A DNA stretch of 64,000 nucleotides from Sclerurus mexicanus (Eukaryota > Chordata > Aves > Passeriformes > Furnariidae). Shown piece after piece: positions 36,101 to 42,500 of this stretch (positions within the stretch are counted from its first letter, which is position 1; each line of letters begins with the position of its first letter). The position numbers were made by a program, and so were the translations under genes. The stretch lies in contig VWZF01002968.1 of NCBI GenBank assembly GCA_013396755.1, forward strand, positions 1,206,407-1,270,406. The letters are read 5' to 3'. The notes below the pieces were generated by a model, which did not search any database, was not told where the DNA came from, and saw only the letters and a list, made by a program, of their open reading frames with translations.

Positions 36101-38845
36101 ACACCAGGTTTTACATTACTTCCTGGCAAATGGCTGATTAGCTCCTCCGGAAAGTCAGTCTGTGTTGCAGAAGTAGTGGTATGTCTAGGAGCAGCAGCAT
36201 TATTGTTATTTGTTGTGTTGACTTGCACTTGATTGATTTCTTTTATCACCTGCTCATATGACGGTGGAAGCTACAAAATAGAGAAATATTAATGTATATC
36301 CAGATATGATACTTTGAAGAAAAAATGGCAGCATATAAATTGCAGAGGAAAAGAACACTGTCATAGTCTTCTACTCAATGTGATGAAAGTCTACGCAAGC
36401 AAAACTCTGTTCCTCTCTGACTTAATGTGCTTTTTACCTTTGTAAATCAAACATGCCTCGTGTAAATTCACGCTCACCTCAGCTGGAATACGTTCATTTC
36501 TCCTCCACTGAGCATGAGATGAAGTAGAAGGGAATCCTAATCCCTGAGGAGTGACAGGGCTTGCACCCGGAAACCAGGAGGATGGCCGGAGGGGTTCAGC
36601 AGCAACTATTGTAATTTCAGGACGCCTGGAAATGAAGGCAAAGGGGAATAATTACCTAAACCATTTAAAAATAGTTCTTTTAAGTAAAAAAATCCAAGGG
36701 TTTCTCTTCATGGGCAATCAAAATATCCCAGATCTCTTTGATTTAACCAAAGATGTTTTTCCATGACTTAAAAACAACTTACCTTATGCAACACACTTAG
36801 GCTTCTATTGAAAGCACCCAATTAAATGCCTAATCCAAAAAGTAGGTTTATTAGCTTCAGTGAAATAATTTACATGCTTAAAGTACTTAAACAGGAGTGT
36901 AACTCATTTAGATGGCAGAAGTCTTAGTCTTCACGGGATAATAAGAACTAATCATGTGTTTGCCCTTAGCCTGCTACAATGTGAAAACAGTAGGGTAGTT
37001 AAAAGTGCTCCTGGATGGCTACCTAAAAACTTGTGTATCCTCAGACCTCAAGGGAAACCTCTCACTGTGCTAAAGTGGGGCAGAACAAGCCTCATAAAGC
37101 CTTTGGGGCAGGGCCTATTTGCTTCCAGCCTTGAGTACCACAGGGACTTCCGTGACAGTGAAGGTCCCCCAGGTTCTACCCCTGGTTTATTTCTGTACCA
37201 CCTGCTGCAGGGCATAAGCTGCAGGGATGGCCCACGTTCCCAGACCGTGGCCCCTGGGGCTCCACTGATCCAGCTAGAGTCTCACCCAACACAGAATTTG
37301 AAAGGGGAGTTTTGTGAGTAGATGAAGCATCTGCTTACAGAAGGTTCTGTCTGTTGACAGAAATAAACCTGCAGAAGCGTAACTTCTGAAACTATTGTAA
37401 AAACAACTTTAAAAACAGAGGGGTACAGTTCCTTCACATCTAAAATAACAGCAGACTCAGTTCACCGACTATCCAGGTTGGTGACCTCGTTTCTCAATGC
37501 CCTTTGAGAAGCTGAAAGAACGCCTGAAAGCATGCTTATTTTCATTGTGAAGTGATCCTGTAAATAGATGTCAGGAAAAGAAAACAGTTCTGCAGGGGTC
37601 TGACGGTTGGTTGCATTCTCTTTTTGAGGACACGTGCAGAAGTTGATCAGAAAACTCAAACTCTTAACCTACCCTGTGTTTAAGAGTCATGGTATTTCTA
37701 TTTTATTCCAAGTCTATTTTATTTTTAAACCCACTAAGGATAGAGAAAAGGAAAAAAAAATAAACTAAAGGAGAAAGCCATAAGAAGTAATACTGTGACA
37801 CAATCTAACAAGTTTTACAGTAACACCTAATTGCAATATAAATAACAGCATCATACCTTCTATCCCTCTGTTGTTCGCTATGGCTAGAGGTCCGAGAAGC
37901 TATTTAAAGAAAAGAAAGAAAAGTTTTGAAAAGGTTAAAATAAACTGTCACAGCAACACAATGAGAATAATAGCAACGCCCTTACCAATCACTATCAACA
38001 AAAGTTGAGAGCAGAGTAACTGATCATAAATTCCAGACTTAAGAGAGGTCAAGTTTAAAAAAAAATTATTTGCATTAAATATGAGAGGCTTTTAAGATGT
38101 TTAAGGTGCAGTTTCATAATCATTTTAAGTCACACTCTGTCCAAGTTACCACCAAGATATATTATCCTGTCCCCTGTCTTCTTCCTCTCCACACGTTCTT
38201 ACATTCTGCATTGTGGTGATCCTAGAGTTGAATTTTTATTTTCTTTAGTTAAAACAATACATGAATAAAGCAACAAGAAGTGTTAAACATGTCTGAGTTT
38301 TCCTTTTGATGGATCACTTCTGAGATGTGCTCTTCAATCTTTTTTTAATGTGTTTGTTTCATAAAAGGGAAAAGCACCAAGATACAGAATCTAAGAAGGT
38401 ATTTCACCCTTCTTTTTGCATAAAGAAAAAATTCAATGTTCCCAGCTAGATATTTGCTAAAGTTTAATCACTTGTGGATTAAAAGTCAGAACGTTTCTTT
38501 TTTTTTTCCCCCAAATCATGTGTTTTATGTTACATAAAATAAGTGAATCCTGACCTCTTTATTTTTCTGGGTTTGCCATATTTACATTCAAATAATTTCT
38601 TTTTTCAATGGCCACATGATACTTTCATTTGGATTTCTTTAGAGAGAAAAGAAAATTATCCAAGGGACAAATTTTTGCATAGCAAGTGCAATTTAGGAAG
38701 CGGTAGAATCTTATTATTGTGCAACAGCCAACAATATGCCATTCCTGTCCTGCGCCACCACAGCATCATCAGCCGAAATCAGCAAAGCATACTTGATCCA
38801 ACAATCGCACAGTGCCGTGTCAGACATACCTCTTCGACAGGGCAT
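5120..38845 (-). CDS. SH3D19: SH3D19, five-SH3 scaffold protein (20 coding exons)
   Basis: Minus-strand gene assembled from 20 exons whose splice phases all agree (3150 nt, 1049 residues plus stop). Recognised from the C-terminal SH3 series, the HPLYNKYM/LPVPHG junction, the PTVIRIPAKPGK segment and the SQNSIVSRIKVFE segment, all familiar from vertebrate SH3D19. Domains by predicted residue: PPSY 71-74; TQTD 105-108; proline/lysine-rich linker to about 686; SH3-1 (atypical) 690-748; SH3-2 770-822; SH3-3 847-900; SH3-4 924-976; SH3-5 994-1047. In mammals the protein (EVE1/EBP) binds cytoplasmic tails of ADAM proteases and is tied to Ras/SOS signalling and cell shape; that role is known from the family, not from this sequence. 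Longer than the roughly 790-residue human form I know, because the ATG used here lies upstream; an internal Met242 corresponds to the human start. Odd point: the exon 12 donor is AT, not GT; without exon 12 the product is 1003 residues. Confidence 0.95.
5237..6547 (-). other. SH3D19 intron 19
   Basis: Begins GTAAGT and ends TCTCTTACAG in gene orientation. Contains a TG dinucleotide run at about 5557-5568. Nothing else recognised. Confidence 0.8.
6548..6645 (-). CDS. SH3D19: SH3D19 exon 19, start of SH3-5
   Basis: 98 nt, acceptor CTGTTCTGCAG, donor AAA|GTAAGT. Reads ARVELSQSGGGKKAKARALY, then DFHGENEDELSFK. ALYDF starts the last SH3 domain; the GGGKKAKAR linker matches the basic linker known in mammals. 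Confidence 0.95.
6646..7249 (-). other. SH3D19 intron 18
   Basis: Intron between the SH3-4 and SH3-5 exons with GTACAG donor and CTGCAG acceptor. Nothing else recognised. Confidence 0.8.
7250..7415 (-). CDS. SH3D19: SH3D19 exon 18, SH3-4
   Basis: 166 nt, acceptor CGGTACAG, donor CTCAG|GTACAG. Canonical SH3: WCEALHDFTAETKDDLSFKK, then GDCIQILEQVDLEWYRGRLN and GKEGIFPAVFVQTCS. The pyrimidine tract before the acceptor is short, but homology fixes the border at WCEALH. Confidence 0.96.
7942..7994 (-). CDS. SH3D19: SH3D19 exon 17, linker between SH3-3 and SH3-4
   Basis: 53 nt, acceptor TTATGTAG, donor CTCAG|GTAATA. Reads TETALKNKVEVSSSLPQ. It keeps frame between SH3-3 and SH3-4 and is low in conservation, as expected for a linker. 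Confidence 0.85.
8199..8386 (-). CDS. SH3D19: SH3D19 exon 16, SH3-3
   Basis: 188 nt, acceptor TTTGTACAG, donor ACAG|GTATGA. One exon carries a whole canonical SH3 domain: CVARFEYIGDQKDELSFSEG, then ETIILKEYVNEEWAKGELRG and TSGIFPLNFVEVI. Trp of EEWAKG and Pro of GIFPLNFV are intact. Ends EDLPGTG. Confidence 0.97.
8387..10017 (-). other. SH3D19 intron 15
   Basis: Intron before SH3-3, with GTGAGT donor and TTTGTACAG acceptor. A 169-codon open frame on the same strand (8988-8479) has no recognisable similarity and is judged a chance frame. Confidence 0.8.
10018..10076 (-). CDS. SH3D19: SH3D19 exon 15, linker between SH3-2 and SH3-3
   Basis: 59 nt, acceptor CTTATTAG, donor ATTAA|GTGAGT. Reads IDVPEEANRKKIPSSSRCI plus a split Lys codon. 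It matches the mammalian IDIPEGGNGKR..CVKG linker in position and pattern. Confidence 0.92.
10077..12418 (-). other. SH3D19 intron 14
   Basis: Unique-looking A+T-rich intron with GTATGT donor and CTTATTAG acceptor. No repeat or exon recognised. Confidence 0.75.
12419..12549 (-). CDS. SH3D19: SH3D19 exon 14, body of SH3-2
   Basis: 131 nt, acceptor TCTTACAG, donor GCT|GTATGT. Reads EHADDLDLHSGDIVCLLEK, then IDTEWYRGKCGNRTGIFPAN and FVKVA. All SH3 hallmarks are present: acidic RT loop, conserved Trp in EWYRG, GIFPANFV with the Pro and aromatic of the ligand surface. An upstream GT after FVK is ignored because the chosen donor keeps frame with exon 15. Confidence 0.95.
12859..12931 (-). CDS. SH3D19: SH3D19 exon 13, start of SH3-2
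   Basis: 73 nt, acceptor TTTTCAG, donor GCAG|GTAAGT. Reads DSNHPPKVSDTSAPHAVVL, then HDFPA. HAVVLHDFPA is the first strand and RT-loop start of a canonical SH3 domain (ALYDY position). Starts in phase 0, so it can join exon 12 or exon 11 directly. Confidence 0.95.
12932..13881 (-). other. SH3D19 intron 12 with non-canonical AT start
   Basis: Ends with a good TTTTCAG acceptor but begins ATAAGC instead of GTAAGC if exon 12 ends where homology says. It is not a U12 AT-AC intron: the donor lacks the ATATCCTT pattern and the acceptor is AG. Confidence 0.7.
13880..13881 (-). other. SH3D19: Disrupted splice donor (AT at +1/+2)
   Basis: Sense sequence AAAAG|ATAAGC; a single G-to-A change from AAAAG|GTAAGC would explain it. 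The remaining positions (+3 to +6, AAGC) still fit a U2 donor. Confidence 0.7.
13882..14019 (-). CDS. SH3D19: SH3D19 exon 12, rest of atypical SH3-1; donor is AT not GT
   Basis: 138 nt, 46 codons, phase 0 at both ends. Reads HKDILLMEQSNSIYLECQKG, then EETGKVPLSHRKVITP and CAEDLRRKQK. It aligns well with the mammalian SH3-1 segment (DVLVML..NNYLECQKGEDTGRV..ITP). Acceptor TTGCCTTATAG is acceptable. At the expected 3' border the sequence is CAAAAG|ATAAGC, so the donor +1 base is A. In-frame fallback donors are few: AAA|GTAATC at about 13917/13916 would trim ten codons. The coding sequence itself is intact. Either the exon is skipped, a cryptic donor is used, or the A is an allele or sequencing error. 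Confidence 0.8.
14194..14262 (-). CDS. SH3D19: SH3D19 exon 11, start of atypical SH3-1
   Basis: 69 nt (23 codons), acceptor TGTTCTAG, donor AAA|GTAAGG. Reads LPVPHGVTKEDCPPRN, then AGELSCK. The AGELSCK segment corresponds to the ELSF strand of SH3 folds. The exon is flanked by phase 0 introns and follows the KYM end of exon 10, as in mammals. Confidence 0.93.
14263..15453 (-). other. SH3D19 intron 10
   Basis: GTGAGA donor, TTCTAG acceptor. Contains a short AT run at about 15197-15210. No exon seen. Confidence 0.75.
15454..15718 (-). CDS. SH3D19: SH3D19 exon 10, proline-rich (PPRPKPGHPLYNKYM)
   Basis: 265 nt, acceptor AATTTTTAG, donor ATG|GTGAGA. Contains two near-repeats, ARPPPPKGAPGRPPPPKLSA, a Ser-rich stretch SRSSSDTASDKK, and ends FKNPDPALPPRPKPGHPLYN plus KYM. 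The last part is almost invariant in SH3D19. Several PxxP cores could bind SH3 domains, including the protein's own (inference). Confidence 0.96.
15719..17773 (-). other. SH3D19 intron 9
   Basis: GTAAGC donor, TTTTTAG acceptor. No repeat or exon recognised. Confidence 0.75.
17774..17832 (-). CDS. SH3D19: SH3D19 exon 9 (59 nt)
   Basis: Acceptor CATTTTAG, donor CCAAG|GTAAGC. Reads ELDHSEQGVVPQLEPVPPP and ends with two bases of the Arg codon completed in exon 10, giving PPPRPVDGK, which matches the LPPRPV-like junction of mammalian SH3D19. Confidence 0.9.
17833..19234 (-). other. SH3D19 intron 8
   Basis: GTAAAG donor, ATTTTAG acceptor. Nothing else recognised. Confidence 0.65.
19235..19345 (-). 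CDS. SH3D19: SH3D19 exon 8, probable; 5' border uncertain
   Basis: 111 nt, phase 0 at both ends, encoding TENHLETTGSQKIKSNQ and then SSLDGQLPTNAFVTTSAIK. Donor AAG|GTAAAG is good. The acceptor chosen (GCAAGAAAG) is the only one in this stretch that keeps phase 0 with exon 7 and avoids the upstream TAA; it is a weak AAG site after TTTTTGTGATGG. Frame and composition fit the neighbouring linker, but I do not recognise this segment in the human canonical protein, so it may be an optional exon. An alternative start after the next AAG, at IKSNQK, is also in phase. Confidence 0.55.
19346..20018 (-). other. SH3D19 intron 7
   Basis: Short intron between exon 7 and the less certain exon 8. Its 3' border depends on that exon. 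Confidence 0.55.
20019..20131 (-). CDS. SH3D19: SH3D19 exon 7 (SPPPLPAEKPIGNT)
   Basis: 113 nt, acceptor TTTGTATAG, donor AAAGGG|GTAAGT. Reads SLNDIPHSPPPLPAEKPIG, then NTSEIAVRKPNSGDLVKKG and ends in phase 0. SPPPLPAEKPIGNT is shared with mammalian SH3D19 and holds a proline core usable as SH3 ligand. Confidence 0.95.
21767..21791. repeat. (TTTG)n simple repeat
   Basis: About six TTTG units, followed by a T-rich stretch. Confidence 0.9.
22188..22226. repeat. A-rich low-complexity run
   Basis: Poly(A) interrupted by G and TT. No retroposon body recognised upstream. Confidence 0.85.
23549..23656 (-). CDS. SH3D19: SH3D19 exon 6 (PTVIRIPAKPGK)
   Basis: 108 nt, acceptor CCCTTTTAG, donor AAAT|GTAAGT. 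Reads DPFQFLTKSEPAKEQ, then ALARKPTVIRIPAKPGK, nearly the same as the mammalian segment. The Asp of DPF is split over the junction with exon 5. DPF is the classic AP-2 appendage-binding tripeptide (function inferred). Confidence 0.95.
30117..30169. repeat. Compound microsatellite (AG)n-(ACAG)n
   Basis: About 13 AG units followed by about 6.5 ACAG units, uninterrupted. Likely length-variable. Confidence 0.97.
33118..33634 (-). mobile_element. Shortened solo LTR, avian endogenous retrovirus (ERVL-like)
   Basis: About 517 bp that I recognise as a common avian LTR: the outer ends read CGTGGTGGATTGAACC (left) and CAAACCCAATAGC (right), close to the usual TGTGGTGG and CCAATACA ends. It is flanked by TGAGG on both sides (33113-33117 and 33635-33639), a 5-bp target duplication typical of ERVL. 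Compared with the usual form, a large inner part is missing near 33545. A poly(A)-type signal follows promoter-side sequence only in minus orientation, hence the strand. No viral genes are present. Family assignment is from memory and should be taken as tentative. Confidence 0.65.
34489..35481 (-). CDS. SH3D19: SH3D19 exon 5, large proline/lysine-rich exon
   Basis: 993 nt, one open frame from QSPLKPPRPS to SSEAAAG. Contains many short proline-basic SH3-ligand-like stretches: PVPKPRSR, PKPGVSR, PELPKKPRLG, PVPAPRPLIPKK. The segment MSTEKSQNSIVSRIKVFE (ATG at 35167-35165, Met242) aligns with the start of the human canonical form, so it can serve as start of a short isoform. Near the end, DLISFDD (LISFD at 34570-34556) is a clathrin-box-like motif. 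Donor CAGCAGCAG|GTAAGA; acceptor is the tandem TAGCAG described separately. No globular domain is visible; the region is probably disordered. Confidence 0.96.
35481..35486 (-). other. SH3D19: Tandem NAGNAG splice acceptor of SH3D19 exon 5
   Basis: The sense sequence at the border is TTAGCAGG. Splicing after TAG or CAG both keep frame; use of the upstream AG adds one codon (Gly-Gln becomes Ala-Gly-Gln). Confidence 0.65.
35482..36068 (-). other. SH3D19 intron 4
   Basis: Short intron, GTGAGG donor, TTAGCAG acceptor. Any promoter for a short form starting at Met242 would have to lie here or upstream; none is evident. Confidence 0.75.
36069..36270 (-). CDS. SH3D19: SH3D19 exon 4 (PPxY and TQT motifs)
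   Basis: 202 nt, acceptor TTTTGTAG, donor CGAG|GTGAGG. Begins LPPSYEQVIKEINQVQVN, followed by an Asn run, an Ala run and TTTSATQTDF. LPPSY is a PPxY motif of the kind bound by WW domains. TQTD at 36165-36154 resembles dynein light chain LC8 sites. The motif roles are inferences. The exon body is strongly conserved with the mammalian long form as I remember it. Confidence 0.92.
36478..36625 (-). CDS. SH3D19: SH3D19 exon 3 (PEITIVAAEPLRP block)
   Basis: 148 nt between acceptor TTCATTTCCAG and donor GAG|GTGAGC. Reads RPEITIVAAEPLRPSSWFP and further to RRNERIPAE. The PEITIVAAEPLRP stretch is a conserved part of long vertebrate SH3D19 forms. Ends in phase 0, directly before the PPSY motif of exon 4. 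Confidence 0.9.
36626..37856 (-). other. SH3D19 intron 2
   Basis: GTATGA donor, TTCCAG acceptor. Contains an isolated G+C-rich block with a 121-codon plus-strand open frame (36956-37321) that I cannot identify. Confidence 0.75.
37857..37899 (-). CDS. SH3D19: SH3D19 exon 2 (43 nt)
   Basis: Encodes SRTSSHSEQQRDRR between acceptor AAATAG and donor AAG|GTATGA. Starts with two bases of a split codon and ends with two, joining in frame to PEITIVAAEPL of exon 3. Basic, serine-rich and probably disordered, just ahead of the conserved PEITIV block. Confidence 0.8.
37900..38829 (-). other. SH3D19 intron 1 (between coding exons 1 and 2)
   Basis: GTATGT donor, AAATAG acceptor. T/C run at about 38497-38512. 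Nothing else recognised. Confidence 0.6.
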
Positions 38846-38870
38846 TTTTGGTGTGCACTATTCATCAGTG
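38830..38870 (-). CDS. SH3D19: SH3D19 exon 1 of coding part, with start codon
   Basis: Short exon bounded by a strong pyrimidine-rich acceptor (TTCTTTTTTCCCTCCAG) and a strong donor (GAG|GTATGT). The ATG at 38845-38843 opens MPCRRA and ends in phase 1, which is exactly what exon 2 needs (RA|SRTSSHSEQQ). An in-frame TAG at 38860-38858 lies upstream in the same exon, so the reading frame cannot come from further 5' through this exon. Because the exon starts with an acceptor, at least one 5' UTR exon must lie at higher coordinates. A second ATG at 38865 is out of frame. Inferred from splice signals and phase; no homologous N terminus was recognised with certainty. Confidence 0.6.
38843..38865 (-). 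promoter_or_regulatory. SH3D19: Upstream ATG overlapping the SH3D19 start
   Basis: ATG at 38865-38863, 20 nt before the main ATG and in another frame. Joined across exons 1-3 it gives 32 codons and stops at TAG 36608-36606, inside exon 3. Its context is weak (C at -3, A at +4), while the main ATG has A at -3. Confidence 0.45.
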
Positions 38871-39476
38871 CTGGAGGGAAAAAAGAAGGGGTTACAGAAG
38901 ACAAAGGGGAGGTGAAGAACAAACCAAGGCTTCAGAGCGCCAGAAACCGTGATCAAATGGGTTAGTCATGCAAGGACAGTGCACGTGCCAATGTTGCAAG
39001 GAGACAACTGTAATGTCTATTTACAATATAATACCTTAAAAAGGAAAATCAAAGTAGATTTTATTTCTAGTTGCATCCCAATTTTAACAATGACTGTTTA
39101 GAAGTTTTCCTTGCAATAAATCAGTCATGAAGACTATAAACAAACATGGAAATGTCCACTGTCAGGCTCAACAAGGAACCACTGCAGGAATGAAGAGAGG
39201 GAATTCAAATCTCTTGGAATGCTTTTTGCCTAAAATTATTTGGGTCTGCCCTTCTTACCTTCCAAAAATAATGTGTTACACTGAGGAGTTGATACAGATG
39301 CAAAAAAAGCTGTGATCCCATAACTCATATTCTCACCTATTAAAGAGGTATGGGCAGGCAAGTAGATCCCACCAAGAGGCACAGCTCAAAGTTTTGGGTA
39401 TGACTGCACATTTTCTAAACCAGTTCTGTAAAAATTGTTTGACTAAAATAAGTAAATAAAGACACCCTAACCTCAC

Positions 39477-39515
39477 CTTCACTTTCTTCTTCAGTGATCT
39501 TAGCACAGCATTGCT
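39477..39515 (-). CDS. Candidate optional exon upstream of SH3D19 exon 1
   Basis: 39 nt between a fair acceptor (TTTCCTTCCTTTAATGTCTGTATTAG) and a good donor (GAAG|GTGAGG). Phase 1 at both ends, reading QCCAKITEEESE. Spliced straight to exon 2 it would give EEESE-A-SRTSSH in frame; spliced to the ATG exon it would not stay in the main frame. No homology recognised; could be chance. Confidence 0.25.
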
Positions 39516-42500
39516 CTAATACAGACATTAAAGGAAGGAAACCCAAACTCAATAAAATCCACCAAACCCAAGATTACTTCTGAAAAGAGGATGAAAGAAA
39601 GTGTTTGTTTGGTAAATGTGCTCAATACAGCTGCCTGGGTTATACCTGAATTACAATGATAAGGGCATGAGAAATAGAAGATAATTAATGATTAATGATA
39701 ATTAATGTAAAACTGAATTCATTTAACTGTCACCTTTTTTCATTATTTTTTCATTTTGAACTAAATTCTACATGCTGTTTTCTTCTGTGAGATTACAAAT
39801 GTGCTTCTATTTATCAAAGTTATTAAAACAAATAGGAAAAACCTAAAAACAGTCTGAAATATCTTTTTCCTTTCTTAACACAGGCAAAAAATATCCAGTG
39901 AGGTATCTTTTCAATCCATCAGACTCCAAATTTGAAGTGAAAACAACACATTTACAGTATTTATATAAAAATAACTTTACCAGTAGATATAAATGTGTCT
40001 CTTTAAAAGGACTAATATTCCAGCTATGGCATATATTTTCAGTATGTGCTCGTTCTGCTTGAAAAAAAGATCTCCCAGACATTTACGGAATCAAGTTACT
40101 TCCATGCGTATAAACGTTTAATATAAACATTTATTTTTTAACGACATTGACAAAGTTCTTCCCTCCTTTCATCAACATCTCCTCTTTTTTTGCTGTCACA
40201 TTTTTTTACCAACCACACTTTTAGAAGATATTTTGTTTTGGAAACTCTTAAGAGGATTTAAATGCACAGCAGAAGCAGAGGTGAAAGCTACTGCATCTTC
40301 TGCTCTCAGGTATTCCACAAAGAAAAGAAAATATAAACTTTTGAAATAATTCTTGCCCTCAGACTTGCAGAGTTTTTATTCCTTTACCATTTCAAAGAAA
40401 TGAATTTGAAGTAAAAGGTGTATGAAAGAAAACATGAATTGTTAAAATATGGTACACACATGAGTTAAAAACACAAGAAAACAACTGTAGCCATTTTTCT
40501 GGCCTTGTGGTCTTTCAATTCTCTAAGTCTATACTTCATTCCTTTTGTGGACTGCCTTGAAAAAGCATGCTATTAATTCTTCCCCCAGATTTCAAATTAT
40601 GACAGCTTTAAGATTTGAAAAACCTTTCTTCTATCAGGGGAGTCAATGGAAAATTATTTCAGTGCTGGTTTGTACACTGGCAACTGAAAAGAGCTGGCTT
40701 CTCAACTTCCACACTAAAAAATGCTCAGGGTGAGAATTATTGACATTTCTAGAAGATTATGCTTAGGGCATTTAAATAAAGGTAAGGAAAGTAGTTACAG
40801 AAGGGGTGGGAGAGGAAAATCTCAGTGCATAAAGATCTCCACTTTTTCATCTTTTTTGGTCCTGGGTAGGGAAAAAAAATCAAATCAACTCATAACATTG
40901 GCACTATTTATTTCCATTAGTGTCAATGAGGCACTTTATTAGTTAGTGCCAATGAGACATATACATGTGTTTAACCTAGTGTAATAGAATTTAAACAACT
41001 AAAGGATTAATGGTAATACTGTAAATAGAGGGCAGATCAGTGACTTATAGATTCATCTTTTGTACATATTTCTTACAAGCACTACTTAGTGGGCTTTTAT
41101 CCACTATTATTAAATGTGCAGAGGTAAAGGGTACTCTATTTTGCTCTATACTTATGTTTCAAATATTTTTTCCTCTCCTGTTTCTTCTCTGGGTTCTACT
41201 TTTCAAGGGCACATAATATGTCATTTGCATTTGAAACACATACACATTATGGTGCAGGGGGCATTTTAAGCAATGGGATCAAAACGCCTGTGTAAGTACA
41301 ACCACCGTGACACCACAAACCCATCAACTTTGGTGCTACAGAAAAGCTGTTGGCAACAGAAGGTCTGACATGTAGATTTGAGCCTTTGGAAGAGAGCTGG
41401 GCTAGAATTCAGTCTTTCAGGCAACTTTTTATGGCAATACAGAGGCAACTGAAGTTAATTCAGGCATTAGTTCAGAGATAGCTATGAGTACTGAGTGCTT
41501 CCACAATATGTACACTGCATAACAATATTCACATGCTTCCATTAGCTAATCTGTATGAAATACTGAACAGTTTTGTCACTGCAGAGTGTTTTAAAAGTAG
41601 ATTTCATTTGGCATTAAATAGTGGAAACACAGCTTCAAATAGCCCAAGCCTTTGTACAGCAATGACATATACTAATATTTAAAACCACACCTTCTTTGAA
41701 TGCTTTGTAACACCAGGCTGGACATTTGTACCACCAATCCTATGAAATATGTAGACTGTTAGACTCAGAAGATATTTATTTCACTATATAGATGGCTAGG
41801 AATAAAGTTTATTCATTATAATATTGCAAGAACGGTCCCATACAAGAGGTCATGCTTGCAGTCTTTGCCATGTCAAAGGTGTTACATGGCTGCAGAGGTC
41901 CTTCTTCAGGGAACACTAAAAGGATGAGATAATTCTCAAGCCAAAACTTACACTCAAGCCAAAAAAAAAAACAACTTGATTTCTCCCAAGATCTGATTAG
42001 ACTGTTTCTGTAGATGTGGAGATTCAAACTAATTGGAATTTTTCATGCATCCCTGAAGTAAGAGAGTTGAAGTTTTTCTCCTGAACCGTTTCTTGGCACA
42101 AGGGGGAGGTCTTGCTCCTTTTCTTCCAGTTCTGTTTCCAGGCACCTCAGGGAAATGTTAGGTTGTCTGGTGTTAGAGCTGGGCTGATTTACTGCTTGAA
42201 TGTAGCTAAAGAGATGGTGGTGCCCAATTCCCCTTCCAAACATGGCTTCTTGGGTCCTCTTGAATGAACACTAGCATTCATATGACCCCACAGTGAGTTC
42301 AGAGTGTCAAATGAAAAAAACAGCCACTGTCCGTACAGTTTTTGTCCTGTTTAATCTCCTTTAACCTGCTCACCTTGGGCTCATGTCACCAGCAGCACAG
42401 GGGAATGAGCGTGCCACCCCCAACAGCAGTCTCTGTTTTCTGCCTCTGCTTTCTGGCTCCAGTGCTTTGTGAAGCTTCAAGGAAGGAACTGATCAAAAAA

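Noticed and set aside
38543..38965. 140-codon plus-strand open frame
   Set aside because: Antisense to the start exon of SH3D19; no recognisable similarity.
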